A stretch of 64,000 bases of DNA from an uncultured Poribacteria bacterium. Its GTDB lineage: Bacteria > Poribacteria > WGA-4E > WGA-3G. A program made the translations under genes and the position numbers. The notes under the pieces were generated by a model. It did no database searches, was not told the DNA's origin, and saw only the letters and a program-made list of their open reading frames with translations. The DNA is taken from contig OY282383.1 in assembly GCA_958295855.1 (NCBI GenBank), forward strand, positions 2,398,481 through 2,462,480, written 5' to 3'. Shown in pieces: positions 34,146 through 42,946 of this stretch. Numbering within the stretch: position 1 is the stretch's first letter; every line of letters begins with the position of its first letter.

Positions 34146-35372
34146 CTAACTCGCCCAACAGCCTTGTCCCGGTCTGGCGTTACAGTTCGGGGTTGACGAC
34201 GTACACCTTTGCCACGTATTACCACAACCCGCACGACGACACGTCCGAACGCGGTGCTGATTTTCTGAGTAAGACGCATTCCTGCCACAAGACCAATAAC
34301 TTTTGCCACACGCCGAACACGGGCCCACACGATGCGCCGTTGATGAACTCACCGACGCGGTGCACGCCGGAGACCGACGACATTTCACGGTTGATGGCGG
34401 TGCTGGATATGAATGGCTATGCGAACAGGCATAAAAACCCGTCCCTGTGCAGTTCCCATTGGCATTGCTCGAGGAACAACTCGCTTGATACGAATGATCA
34501 CCACTCGTGCCAGAGCTATGCACTCCACACGCTAACATCGACGGTGACGATGGCGATGTGCCACCCGGTGACGGATTGCCACCCGTTGGCGGTGTGCCAC
34601 CCGTTGGCGGTGTGCCACCCGTTGGCGGTGTGCTACCCGATGGAAAATCATGCGTGTGCTGCTGACATTTCCAGATATCGCTACCCGCTTGGCAATACAC
34701 GGTACCGCCATTTTGGGTGATGGAGACAGGGCAACTCATGTATTTGTGTTCGGCAAAATAGGAGATGTCTGTCGAGCTACACTTGGGACAGACTTTTTTG
34801 GAAGACACTTCAAAAGATCCATTTCCCGTAACATCCTTGGGGTTTGGATCGCCATAGTCCTCAAACTCGCCTCCTTGAATAGGGAATCCTGCTTCCTCTT
34901 TCCAATAGACTGCTTGAAAATTAGCTGTCCCTTCAACGTTCCAATCATAACGCCCGAAGTGGCTACCTATAGAACCAATGGCAGCAGTTGAGCCGACGGC
35001 TGCGTTTATTGCCGGAACTGTAAAAGGAATGAACCCCACAACGGCAAAAACACCAACTTCATCTCTTAAATTGATGCTACTTGAAGTGTTTCCGACAGTA
35101 TATGATAGTGATGTCTTTATATACCCATATCCGGTAGCGGTAGCAGAATAACCAACTCCTACATTGCCTGGCTTTGAGGGTGACCAATATCCCGAAATAA
35201 CCCCGCTGCTTTCTAAAGTTTCATACCATGTATAGTCAGAACCATCGCATGTGCCTGTTGGTCCATCGTTACAAGTAAGTCCTGCGGGTGCCATAGTTTG
35301 TGCAAACAAAAATGTCTGAGTAGATAGAAAAATCAGAACAATAAGAATAAAAATCAACCTAAAACGAAACAT
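34146..35372 (-). CDS. Secreted Cys/Ser/Gly-rich protein with zinc-ribbon-like CxxC pairs
   Basis: 408 residues with a clear signal peptide (FRLIFILIVLIFLSTQTFLFAQ). The N-terminal half is beta-rich and unassigned. A CPKCSSTDISYF ribbon sits near residue 195. A TPPTGG repeat (three units coded by an 18-bp DNA repeat near 34575-34630) links to a C-terminal half with many cysteines and histidines: ACSHSHSYPAPP, GPCSACGKSYWSCGR, CRRAGCGNTW. Metal binding by the CxxC pairs is likely. I do not recognise a named family. Start: ATG with AAGGAGA upstream. It heads a probable two-gene unit with the truncated gene at 33826. Confidence 0.72.
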   Translation of the reverse strand: MFRFRLIFILIVLIFLSTQTFLFAQTMAPAGLTCNDGPTGTCDGSDYTWYETLESSGVISGYWSPSKPGNVGVGYSATATGYGYIKTSLSYTVGNTSSSINLRDEVGVFAVVGFIPFTVPAINAAVGSTAAIGSIGSHFGRYDWNVEGTANFQAVYWKEEAGFPIQGGEFEDYGDPNPKDVTGNGSFEVSSKKVCPKCSSTDISYFAEHKYMSCPVSITQNGGTVYCQAGSDIWKCQQHTHDFPSGSTPPTGGTPPTGGTPPTGGNPSPGGTSPSSPSMLACGVHSSGTSGDHSYQASCSSSNANGNCTGTGFYACSHSHSYPAPPSTVKCRRSPACTASVSSSTAHRVGPCSACGKSYWSCGRNASYSENQHRVRTCRRAGCGNTWQRCTSSTPNCNARPGQGCWAS

Positions 35373-35393
35373 AAAAAATCTCCTTTTGTTTCT

Positions 35394-36194
35394 TTACTCA
35401 GATATAGTCGGCTTTATGGTGTTAAGTCCACTAATGCCATGTTCGAGCAGATGTTCAAGACCAAAGTCTCTATATGCTTGTTCAGTCCTCTCCTTCAAGA
35501 CCTGTTTCGCTATACTTTTTGCCCTTTCGCTCTGCCACGAAACCTTAACAAGAGGAACATCACCTTCTGCCTCAACTTCGAGTCTTTCCATTTCAGATTG
35601 GAAAAAGTCTGCCTCGGTGCCTGCCCCGCGTCCATGAGCCTCGCGAAACTGTTCTTGCAATTCTAAATATCTTCCAAGCTGCTCTTTATTTGGAGCAAAA
35701 CCCCGAATCGTCACGATTTGAACACGCGGTTCATGCACAGATTTTAAGATATTTTGAAACTCTTGCTCCGCCGCTTGTAGATATCCGGGCGGTGGGTCCC
35801 CTCCCACGTTTTCTCTATAAGCCTGTTCCCATATTCTCGATCGCTCATTTGGAGTGAGCTCATGCATCAACTTCCCTTCAAAATTATTGTAATCTTCTGT
35901 TTTTAGCGAAGTGATGTTTTTTTCTATTGCCGTCTCGTGCGCTCCAGCGTGGAATGTGCCATCCGAATGGAAGTGTCCAACCTGTTCGGTCTGCGCCGCA
36001 ACAGATGAGACCCCCTTCGTCGGTTGTCGAGTTTCTCGCTCGGTGAATTGCTTAAGACGTTCTTCATGTGCGGCGCTCTCACGCGCAGACTGCTTCTCGA
36101 CATGCTGCATGTAAAGCAGGCTGCCGCAGACGCACAACACAAAGAACGCTAACGCCCCGATAAAAAGGCGATTGCTGAAAAGGTCTTTAAACAT
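35394..36194 (-). CDS. Single-pass membrane-anchored hypothetical protein
   Basis: 266 residues. The N-terminus FKDLFSNRLFIGALAFFVLCVCGSLLY... is a membrane anchor; the rest is exported or cytosolic, highly charged and helical (AHEERLKQFTERETRQ; NKEQLGRYLELQEQFREAHG). A histidine-rich patch HFHSDGTFHAGAHE lies near residue 73. The function is unknown; conserved anchors with variable bodies suggest a lineage-specific family. The good Shine-Dalgarno AAGGAG stands 8 nt before the ATG. The Cys-rich gene follows 21 nt downstream, so both are probably co-transcribed. Confidence 0.68.
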   Translation of the reverse strand: MFKDLFSNRLFIGALAFFVLCVCGSLLYMQHVEKQSARESAAHEERLKQFTERETRQPTKGVSSVAAQTEQVGHFHSDGTFHAGAHETAIEKNITSLKTEDYNNFEGKLMHELTPNERSRIWEQAYRENVGGDPPPGYLQAAEQEFQNILKSVHEPRVQIVTIRGFAPNKEQLGRYLELQEQFREAHGRGAGTEADFFQSEMERLEVEAEGDVPLVKVSWQSERAKSIAKQVLKERTEQAYRDFGLEHLLEHGISGLNTIKPTISE

Positions 36195-36803
36195 TGTAAA
36201 GACTCCTTATTAGATTTTCGACACACGTCTGTGTCGGGTTGTTGTATACAACTGATGGGAGTATTGCCGATACGCAACAAAGAAAAGGAGAGAAAAAGTA
36301 ATCTGTGTAAACTCACACAGATCGTCTTTTTTTTCGGTGTCAGGCAATCCTACCCTTATGGGTGCTGGTCTCTATGATAATATAGCATACAACGCCTGTT
36401 ATCTGCTATGATAGAAACCAGCGCTGTCAAAATCAGTCTTTGGCAGTGCTACGCGTCGCTCGGTACTCACTATACCGGCGGCGCATCCCGAAAACGGGAG
36501 TGCTGCCCTGACGCGATCCACGCTTTATTCGCAGGTGTGCTTTCAAAGCCAAGAATCAACGTCAGACACATTCTAAAAAAAGACACACATTTTGTCAAGA
36601 CTTTTTTTTGAAAATAGGATATAATAATATATCATATCATAAAAAACCCGTCTCGATGGAGGTTCGGATGCCGAGAGTTCTACCGACACAGAAAATATGC
36701 CACGCCTGCAGATTGCACTTCTACGGCGAGACGCTCGGAGACATCGCTATATTCCTTGATGTTATACGAGCCGGCCATTTTGAGGCGGCCAAAGCAATAA
36801 CTA
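36195..36803. other. 609-bp region without a supported gene
   Basis: Three hairpins lie in a row: CGACACA-CGTC-TGTGTCG (36219-36236), the palindrome GTTGTATACAAC (36241-36252), and a terminator-like hairpin (36301-36334). There is also an imperfect inverted pair GGTCTCTATGATA / TATGATAGAAACC (36367-36379 and 36407-36419), and a very A/T-rich block (36600-36650). A weak plus-strand frame from ATG 36668, behind GGAGG, runs into the antisense of the PhyH gene and is not called. Confidence 0.5.
36301..36334 (+). terminator. Orphan intrinsic terminator on the plus strand
   Basis: ATCTGTGT-N6-ACACAGAT perfect stem, then CGTC and eight T. No plus-strand gene precedes it, so it may end a small RNA or an antisense transcript leaving the region of the anchored-protein gene. 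Confidence 0.6.
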
Positions 36804-37721
36804 TTACTCCCCAAGCGCATAATCATCAGGGTTATTTTTGCGCCAATTGGGGAGATACCCTTCTGTATGCCCAAAGCCGTAAGATGGACCAATCTGGTTC
36901 ACGCTCGACCAGGGCCACGCCTGCCCGCCGATAAGACGAAATTCATCGCCCTTGCCGCACAACCAATAGAACATGTGCGCCACGTATCTGGCAACGCCAT
37001 GCCCACCATACTCGGCGGTGCGAAAGTCAAAATCTGACTCTTGCACCCAATCCCTTACCGGCGGTACATTCCGCCAATAACTGTATTTCAACATGTGGCG
37101 CAATCCTGTAGTTGTCGATTCACCGCGGCGATGGAGAATACTCTGAGAATGGATAACGAACGAACCTGCGGGCCCCTCGCTTGAAACGCCTTTCTCGGCG
37201 ATATCTCGACTTGTTGTGCGGATATGCGAGCCGGGCAAAAGCTCCGTCGGTCCCAGTGCCAGTGGGGTATCCTGCGGAAAGTAAAACACCTCGAGAAAAT
37301 TGATTTCGGGTCCAAAGACATGATCGGCATCATGGTGCCAGCCTTGGGCAGGCATCGGGCACTCAACCCGATGATTACTCACCAGCACAGGTAACCCGAT
37401 GTTCTTACCGAGTAACGAGCGCAATGCTCCAGCAAGCTCCCGATTGAGAAGCACATGCTCAATGTACCAGTCCTCAAGCAGAATAGAGCTGGGTTCATGC
37501 GTATCCCGAATTCGTGCTAAATCCGCGTGCGTCATACCGTCGGGAATGAAGTTCGGATTTATCGGTAAGTCGCCATTCAGATAATCACAGGTTCGCTGGT
37601 TAATCTCGTCAGGGACGACACCTTGAAGTTGCAGGTATCCATCTCGGCAAAACTGTAGCACCTGTGTATCGGTTAGCGTCGGAGCACAATCATAAGTTCG
37701 CTTGACTTTATCGTATTTCAT
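36804..37721 (-). CDS. Phytanoyl-CoA dioxygenase (PhyH) family protein
   Basis: About 305 residues, a non-haem Fe(II)/2-oxoglutarate oxygenase. The facial triad is visible as H-x-D in GWHHDADHVFG and a distal histidine in SILHRRGES; the arginine for 2-oxoglutarate is probably in GLRHMLKYSYWR. It hydroxylates an unknown small molecule. Start: ATG at 37721 with AAGGA 7 nt upstream; the frame further upstream overlaps the end of the next gene and is not homologous. It is the first of three PhyH genes in this window, which share only the fold motifs with each other. Confidence 0.86.
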   Translation of the reverse strand: MKYDKVKRTYDCAPTLTDTQVLQFCRDGYLQLQGVVPDEINQRTCDYLNGDLPINPNFIPDGMTHADLARIRDTHEPSSILLEDWYIEHVLLNRELAGALRSLLGKNIGLPVLVSNHRVECPMPAQGWHHDADHVFGPEINFLEVFYFPQDTPLALGPTELLPGSHIRTTSRDIAEKGVSSEGPAGSFVIHSQSILHRRGESTTTGLRHMLKYSYWRNVPPVRDWVQESDFDFRTAEYGGHGVARYVAHMFYWLCGKGDEFRLIGGQAWPWSSVNQIGPSYGFGHTEGYLPNWRKNNPDDYALGE

Positions 37722-37752
37722 TGTTGATTCCTTCACGCTTTTTACGCTAAAG

Positions 37753-38223
37753 TTAGAAGGTCCAATTTTCTCTTTCCATGAATCCTTGGAGATTTGTGCA
37801 ATCAACCGCAAAATGTCGACAGACGTTGGGTATTTTTGCAGCGTTTGGTCTCTCTTTTTCTTCTGTGACAACGCAACCGTTTATAACCTTTGCCCAGGCA
37901 ATGATAAATGGGTCCGCGCAGGGACGACCGGCTAAGCGATTTTTCTCGCTGACTAATGTTTGAAAATGTGGAACCGAAAAGATTGTGCTGACGAACCGCA
38001 TTGCCGCTGCATTCGGTATCGTAAAAATGTTTTTATGGCATTTTATCCAATCTGATAAATGAGCGACACTCGCCTCTTGGTCTAGTTCTCTGAAGACTTC
38101 CCTCACAGAGGTTATTTTCCCCGTTTCTACTGCCTGATCGAATTTATCCCAAAAACTTGGAAATTGTTGCGAATAGTAGTGCCCTATCACTATGAAACTA
38201 CTGGTGTCAAATACGTAAGCCAT
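37753..38223 (-). CDS. DUF4411-family PIN-like protein (predicted toxin)
   Basis: 156 residues. The PIN-type acidic residues are in place: D6 in YVFDTSSF, a glutamate in REVFRELDQE, and an aspartate in PCADPFIIAWAK. DUF4411 proteins are PIN-like predicted ribonucleases usually found next to an HTH-ImmA/IrrE protein, as here. The ATG overlaps the stop of that gene (TAATG at 38221-38225), giving translational coupling with the predicted antitoxin made first. The likely role is a type II toxin-antitoxin or stress module; the RNA target is unknown. Confidence 0.82.
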   Translation of the reverse strand: MAYVFDTSSFIVIGHYYSQQFPSFWDKFDQAVETGKITSVREVFRELDQEASVAHLSDWIKCHKNIFTIPNAAAMRFVSTIFSVPHFQTLVSEKNRLAGRPCADPFIIAWAKVINGCVVTEEKERPNAAKIPNVCRHFAVDCTNLQGFMERENWTF

Positions 38224-39386
38224 TAAGGGAGTGCCTTTCTCAGTAAACGGTCTTCCAACTGAGGCAAATGTTTGACTTTCACATTCAGATGTTCTGCGAG
38301 TTGTTCAATGGAACATTGTCCTTGGCGATATTTCCCAAAGGCGAGTTCCATGAATCTGTAACCTAAGTATACGGCCCGGGTGTTGTAATAGTTCCCGCCG
38401 CTTGCGGATGTACCACCTGTCATGCTTTCCATGCGTTGTTCATGCGCCTTAGTCCATTGATCTATCTTTCGCCGATAGTTTTCCTGTGTGAGTATACCCT
38501 TGCCGACTAACTTCAGTAAGATGACCGGACGGCTCACCTTATAGTAGTTTGCTAATTTCTCTATTGTCTCATCATCGTAATTAGAAAAATTATGATGGGT
38601 TTCAAAATCGCTGGATGGCACCAGAAACTCGCCGGCAAATTGGTTGCAAAATTCTTCAATTTCCTGGGTAGTACCACTGAAAATACCACTCCGTGTGATG
38701 CCATTCTCACCGAGTAAGAGGTGCGCCAACTCATGAAAGAGTGAGAATATTTGTCTCACAAGCGGTTTGCTGTTGTTTAGGTAAATTACCGGAAATTCAT
38801 CATGCACAAGACAAAAGCCATCAACTGAGTCATCTTGAAACGCTTCCTTAAAAACGAAAATGCCTGCTTCCGCAATACGATCTCGCCAATTTTCGAGTGC
38901 TTCTATCTCGCTGTCCCAAGTTGCTTGCGTGTCAACACTTATGTCCAGATAGGTTCGGGTTTGTTGTGCTAACGCTGTAGCCGAGTCAGCAAGTCTCGCC
39001 TGAAGATGCCGAAAAATCTTCTTTTCTGATGGATTGGTACCAAGGTTCAGTTCCATCAAGGAAAGTTGTCGTGCATAAGCCTGTCGCAACAAAATATGGA
39101 TACGTGGATGCAACCTGTCTGCATCGGAACTTCGGAGTGCAAGATTCTCGGCAATATTCGGTTCTTCGGGAGGTTCTGGAAAGAAGAAAATGGCGAGGGG
39201 ACGTTTGTATTTGTCGGCTAACTTTTCAAGCTGAATATAAGTCAGCGCGCGTTCCCCAGACTCCCAATCATTGATAATTGAGACATCTCTTTTCAAAGCC
39301 TTAGCAATCGCGGGTACGGTGTAACCGGAACGTTCGCGCGCCCATTTGAGGATGTCGGGATTAATCCCATTAACGTATTCAGCCAT
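38223..39386 (-). CDS. XRE-type HTH and ImmA/IrrE metallopeptidase protein (predicted antitoxin/regulator)
   Basis: 387 residues. The N-terminal HTH (about 9-65: ILKWARERSGYTVPAIAKAL, then SIINDWESGER) is followed by a linker and the zinc peptidase domain with FHELAHLLLG (HELAH 218-222) and a downstream acidic helix EEFCNQFAGEFLVP. ImmA/IrrE-type peptidases cleave regulators in response to damage or stress. In this pairing the protein is thought to repress the operon and control the PIN-like toxin encoded just after it. Start: ATG at 39386, no strong Shine-Dalgarno. A perfect inverted repeat upstream (39457-39474) is a good operator candidate. Confidence 0.86.
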   Translation of the reverse strand: MAEYVNGINPDILKWARERSGYTVPAIAKALKRDVSIINDWESGERALTYIQLEKLADKYKRPLAIFFFPEPPEEPNIAENLALRSSDADRLHPRIHILLRQAYARQLSLMELNLGTNPSEKKIFRHLQARLADSATALAQQTRTYLDISVDTQATWDSEIEALENWRDRIAEAGIFVFKEAFQDDSVDGFCLVHDEFPVIYLNNSKPLVRQIFSLFHELAHLLLGENGITRSGIFSGTTQEIEEFCNQFAGEFLVPSSDFETHHNFSNYDDETIEKLANYYKVSRPVILLKLVGKGILTQENYRRKIDQWTKAHEQRMESMTGGTSASGGNYYNTRAVYLGYRFMELAFGKYRQGQCSIEQLAEHLNVKVKHLPQLEDRLLRKALP

Positions 39387-39456
39387 GATGGTAATCTCAG
39401 TATCTTAGACAAAGTATCTCATGCCGCAAATAGATTCCAGTGCTGAGATTCACTAT

Positions 39457-39495
39457 GTGTTAACAAAATAACACTATGTTTATATATGATAACAT
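39457..39495. promoter_or_regulatory. Candidate operator palindromes upstream of the HTH-ImmA gene
   Basis: GTGTTA-ACAAAA-TAACAC (39457-39474, perfect) is directly followed by ATGTT-N10-AACAT (39476-39495). Autoregulation through such palindromes is usual for HTH antitoxins. The site lies about 70 nt before the start codon. Confidence 0.55.
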
Positions 39496-39608
39496 TAACA
39501 AGGAATCTGTGTCAAATGTACAGTGGGATGCGGTATCATTTTTCCATTCTAAAAACGCCGATGCGAAATCCATATCTGTTATAAAAGGCAACGGCATCGT
39601 GTCCCTTG

Positions 39609-40418
39609 TTATGTTAACGTCACGCCATCGTGTTTGACGATGTCTTTTTCCTCCCAAGGTTCAGCGTATGCTGCCAACGCTTTGGTCTCTGGAGACAGGC
39701 GCGCCATCACCTCCGGCGGGAATGCATCTCGGAGACCGCGTTCGTCCTGAAAAAAATGCGTTTTATACCGCAAAATTAGGAATCGCCGATCCCGGTTTTG
39801 GGGTTTCCACACGAGGACACCGTGTGTCAACATTTCGGTGATAATCACAACATCGCCCGCTTTTGGGGTGACATTCACAAGGGCGGGATGGAGTGCTGCG
39901 TCAGGATTCTCGGGATTAGGGAAAAACAGATTTCCGGGACGCTCAAACGCTCTTTTGTGGGAACCCGGCAAAACCACCAAACCGCCATCGCCTGGATAAA
40001 CATCAGTGAAATAGAAGAACACAACGATGTCGTTCGTGAAAATCTGCCTATTTTTCACGTCGTAACGCCGCGTCCAGCGGAACCCCTCGCCTGCACAATG
40101 AAGCGGTGTCATTTCACGCCGGTGATGCGTATTCACAACGAGCGAGCCGCGGTTGAATCGAGGTTTATTCGCAGTTAATTCCTTGATAATCGGCCAGGTG
40201 ACAGGATGCAGTGTCAACGCTTCAAGCGATTTATCGGCGGAAAACCCGTTTGAAAAGCCTTCGCCACCGTGTCCAATTCCGGGCGGCAATTCGTCAGGTG
40301 GTGATTGGACAAGCCGTTCAATCGCTTTTTGTGTATCGCTAAGCTCTTGTGCTGTCAAGGCGTTCTCTAAATGTAGATACCCGCGCAGGTCAAAAAGATA
40401 TTTTTGTTTCGGTGTCAT
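39609..40418 (-). CDS. Phytanoyl-CoA dioxygenase (PhyH) family protein
   Basis: About 269 residues. It begins MTPKQKYLFDLRGYLHLENAL, the usual PhyH opening ('F..QGY..l.n.L'). The first metal pair is less canonical than in its neighbours: TPLHCAGEGFRW has H without the usual x-D. FYFTDVYPGDGGLVVLPGSHK and ITEMLTHGVLVW with the distal histidine, plus RRFLILRYK for the 2-oxoglutarate arginine, are clear. The altered H-x-D site raises the question whether iron is bound in the normal way. The start at 40418 is chosen by homology over an upstream ATG (40457). Confidence 0.82.
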   Translation of the reverse strand: MTPKQKYLFDLRGYLHLENALTAQELSDTQKAIERLVQSPPDELPPGIGHGGEGFSNGFSADKSLEALTLHPVTWPIIKELTANKPRFNRGSLVVNTHHRREMTPLHCAGEGFRWTRRYDVKNRQIFTNDIVVFFYFTDVYPGDGGLVVLPGSHKRAFERPGNLFFPNPENPDAALHPALVNVTPKAGDVVIITEMLTHGVLVWKPQNRDRRFLILRYKTHFFQDERGLRDAFPPEVMARLSPETKALAAYAEPWEEKDIVKHDGVTLT

Positions 40419-40506
40419 AAAATATTGAATCCCCACAAGTCGGTCAATCCTATTCATTTCATACGAAGGCTAAAGGGTGGAGCCCTGTGTCTGTCCGTGT
40501 GATAGC

Positions 40507-41529
40507 TTACTCCCACGGTTTGAGGATAATCTTGGAACTTTCATGAGATGCCGAGGTCTCAAACGCCTGCTGAATCTCACTCATCGGGAAAATGTTGCTG
40601 ATAAGCAGATTTAGGAGGGGTGAGCCTTCAATCACCTTCATTAAACCGGGGAATTGGCTGAGGTTATAGTGCCATGCGCCGGCGAGTTTTAACCCCTTGC
40701 CAATGAGATCTGGGCTGACATGGATAACGGTGTCGTTTCTGCCGCTCTGTCCAACGAACGCAATTGTGCCGCGCTGTCGCGTTGCATCGATGCAGAGGCG
40801 ATGGGCTTGCACGTTTCCTGAACAATCCAGTGCAAAATCGACCCCGCGACCGTCTGTTGTGAGCTCGCGAATCTGATCTGCTGCGTCTTCATCGGTTGGA
40901 TTGATGACTGCTTCAACACCCATCTGTTTTGCACGTTCAACCCGCCACGGAATCAGTTCCGCCGCGATGACTTTCGCCCCCCGGAACCGAGCGTTTGTAA
41001 TTGCGCCGAAACCAACGGGCCCAATGCCAGTGATAAGCACAGTATGCGTTGCATTAACGCCCATCTCATCAAATGCACGGTAGGAAGGACCCAGGGCACA
41101 ACACGCAAGCGAGGCGTGTTCGTAAGAGACGTTGTCCGGAATCTTTGGGAGCAGCCAAGACGGCTTGAGGACATACTGTGCCATCGTCGCGCTTCCGTAA
41201 CGGGATGCGACGAATTCTTCAAAATTGTAGTTGTTTTCGCAGTGGATGTAATCGCCATCGGTGCAAAGCACACATTTCCCACAGGGGTATTGCGGCATCA
41301 CGACTACCCGAGCGCCGACTTCAACCTTTCCGGGCTGTGCGATGTCAACGACTTCCCCCGCTGCTTCGTGCCCAAGAGAATCGGTTTTGTGCCCATGCTC
41401 AAAAGCGTGATATTCCGTACACATCGGCGAAGCGTGAATTTTCACAACGACCCAATCCTCTTTTGGAGTCGGATCCGGCACTTCGACGAGTCCCGCCTGA
41501 CGTTCACCTAAAATTGCTGCTTGTTTCAT
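40507..41529 (-). CDS. Zinc-dependent medium-chain alcohol dehydrogenase family protein
   Basis: About 340 residues. Catalytic-zinc ligands lie in SPMCTEYHAFEHG and SLGHEAAGEV; the structural-zinc lobe is complete (CGKCVLCTDGDYIHC). The Rossmann NAD(P) site reads GIGPVGFGAITNARFRGAKV. It oxidises or reduces an alcohol, polyol or sugar-type substrate; threonine or sorbitol dehydrogenase-like enzymes are the nearest type. Start: ATG at 41529, 5 nt after AGGAG. It lies 88 nt upstream of a PhyH gene in the same orientation, so both may serve one catabolic route. Confidence 0.88.
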   Translation of the reverse strand: MKQAAILGERQAGLVEVPDPTPKEDWVVVKIHASPMCTEYHAFEHGHKTDSLGHEAAGEVVDIAQPGKVEVGARVVVMPQYPCGKCVLCTDGDYIHCENNYNFEEFVASRYGSATMAQYVLKPSWLLPKIPDNVSYEHASLACCALGPSYRAFDEMGVNATHTVLITGIGPVGFGAITNARFRGAKVIAAELIPWRVERAKQMGVEAVINPTDEDAADQIRELTTDGRGVDFALDCSGNVQAHRLCIDATRQRGTIAFVGQSGRNDTVIHVSPDLIGKGLKLAGAWHYNLSQFPGLMKVIEGSPLLNLLISNIFPMSEIQQAFETSASHESSKIILKPWE

Positions 41530-41657
41530 AGTTGCTCCTAAAATCATGGAAATTAATGTAGGACTTACGCCGCTTTGCTCTTGTAGGCACGCTTTCATGA
41601 AAATTCAGAATTTCATTCACAGCGTGACTACCACATTTGCGTAGGTGCTGTTAATAA

Positions 41658-42557
41658 TCAAAGTACATTGCTGCTTGCGTTGTTTTCGGCGTTAACAGGT
41701 TCTACAAGGTATGGCACACGCCAGTCAGTCTTCAGAAGATAGTGCTTCCAGAAATGGATAGCACACGGTATGGTAATTGCAAACCCCACAAGTCCTATCC
41801 ACCAAAGTTCTTGATAATTTTCAATCGTCATCTGTAAATAAGACTGACCCGACTGTACTGCAAGATACTCAATAATCCACACGAGACCGTTGTTTACTAT
41901 ATGAACGGCAATCGGGATAAAGAGCGACTGCGTTCGGATATAGAAAATAGCCATGACATAGCCAAAGCAGAATGCTCCAACAACATCAAGATGCAGGAGG
42001 GCAAAGACAATGGATGACGCGAGAATACTCCGCCGCACCCCCCACTTAATAGTCCATCGCGTCAGCAATATGCCACGCACAAAAAACTCTTCCGCCACAG
42101 GCGCAACCAGCACAATAGCACAGAAATTCAATAGATTCGAGAGAACATAGTTATCACCCGCTGTCAAGACTACATCGGGGGAATTCTCAATAAACCACCG
42201 CTCGAAAAATCCGGGCAGAAGCACCGATAAGGGGAAATATAGAACAAAGAAGGATGAGAGGGAGAAGATAATAAGAGGCACCGTCCATAAACTATACTGC
42301 CTAAGTGTAGACGCCGCGGGGAACGTCCCAAACAGTCGGTTGTAAGACAAACGTGCCCGAAGCAGCGCGCGGGAAGTAAACAGAAAGAAGAGGCCCTCCA
42401 AGAGTAACCCAAATAGAGCACCGGAAAGCGGAGCCGACTTCTTTTCTGTCCATTCGGGCCAGAAGATGGTGGCAATGACGACACTCACGATAAGGGCAAG
42501 GAGGGCGCGCACTATTAGCGTCCTACATCGAAGTTTTTCAAAGGGCGCTACTTGCAT
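41658..42557 (-). CDS. CPBP-family intramembrane metalloprotease
   Basis: 299 residues, about eight hydrophobic segments. The CPBP/Rce1-like motifs are present: EEFFVRGILLTRW (EExxxR), FALLHLD (the FxxxH type) and the HIVNNGLVW (HxxxN/B type) near the end. Bacterial CPBP proteases act in the membrane on peptides or in bacteriocin immunity; the substrate is not predictable. Start: ATG at 42557. Upstream lies a divergent A/T-rich region with a strong plus-strand promoter. Confidence 0.85.
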   Translation of the reverse strand: MQVAPFEKLRCRTLIVRALLALIVSVVIATIFWPEWTEKKSAPLSGALFGLLLEGLFFLFTSRALLRARLSYNRLFGTFPAASTLRQYSLWTVPLIIFSLSSFFVLYFPLSVLLPGFFERWFIENSPDVVLTAGDNYVLSNLLNFCAIVLVAPVAEEFFVRGILLTRWTIKWGVRRSILASSIVFALLHLDVVGAFCFGYVMAIFYIRTQSLFIPIAVHIVNNGLVWIIEYLAVQSGQSYLQMTIENYQELWWIGLVGFAITIPCAIHFWKHYLLKTDWRVPYLVEPVNAENNASSNVL

Positions 42558-42946
42558 ACTAATCCTCTCAGTTTCTGTGGTAGAAGTCTCATGTGGTTAT
42601 GTTATTATACCGAGTCGCATTATACGGTAATGCACAAAAAATTGCAATAGCGAAATACGGGTGTGTAAAGTTTTTGTCCCTGTGAGTAGGGGTGCATCTC
42701 CCCGCCCGATTGGGAGATTCCCCTTGCCACCTCCACCGCCGCAATGCATGCCGCTGATTCTTGTTGACTGTCGAGTGAGAAATTGGTATAATCATCAACA
42801 GTTAGAAAATAGTCACGGCATATTATCGCAACATTGCCAAATTTCGGCTGATGGCAACGTAAAGTGTCTACAGCTCTTTCGAACACTTGGAATGATTCCG
42901 AGAACTAATTCGTAGCAGGCCCTACGAAAATAATGAACCCAGCGAC
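42558..42946. other. 389-bp divergent region
   Basis: Holds the promoter at 42764-42792 and a GGGGAGATG/GGGAGATTCCCC-rich stretch near 42690-42725. Small frames on both strands lack ribosome sites and are not called. Confidence 0.5.
42764..42792 (+). promoter_or_regulatory. Sigma70-type promoter of the GT-C-like gene pair
   Basis: TTGACT (42764-42769), 17-bp spacer, perfect TATAAT (42787-42792); leader about 150 nt. Confidence 0.75.

Noticed and set aside
34076..34720. Plus-strand open frame opposite the Cys-rich secreted protein, with HPLAVC-type repeats
   Set aside because: The repeats are the antisense of the 18-bp TPPTGG-coding repeat; the minus-strand gene has a signal peptide and good ribosome site.
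36668..36934. Small plus-strand frame behind GGAGG before the PhyH gene
   Set aside because: Its second half is antisense to the PhyH coding region, and the protein resembles nothing I know. The Shine-Dalgarno alone is too weak an argument.
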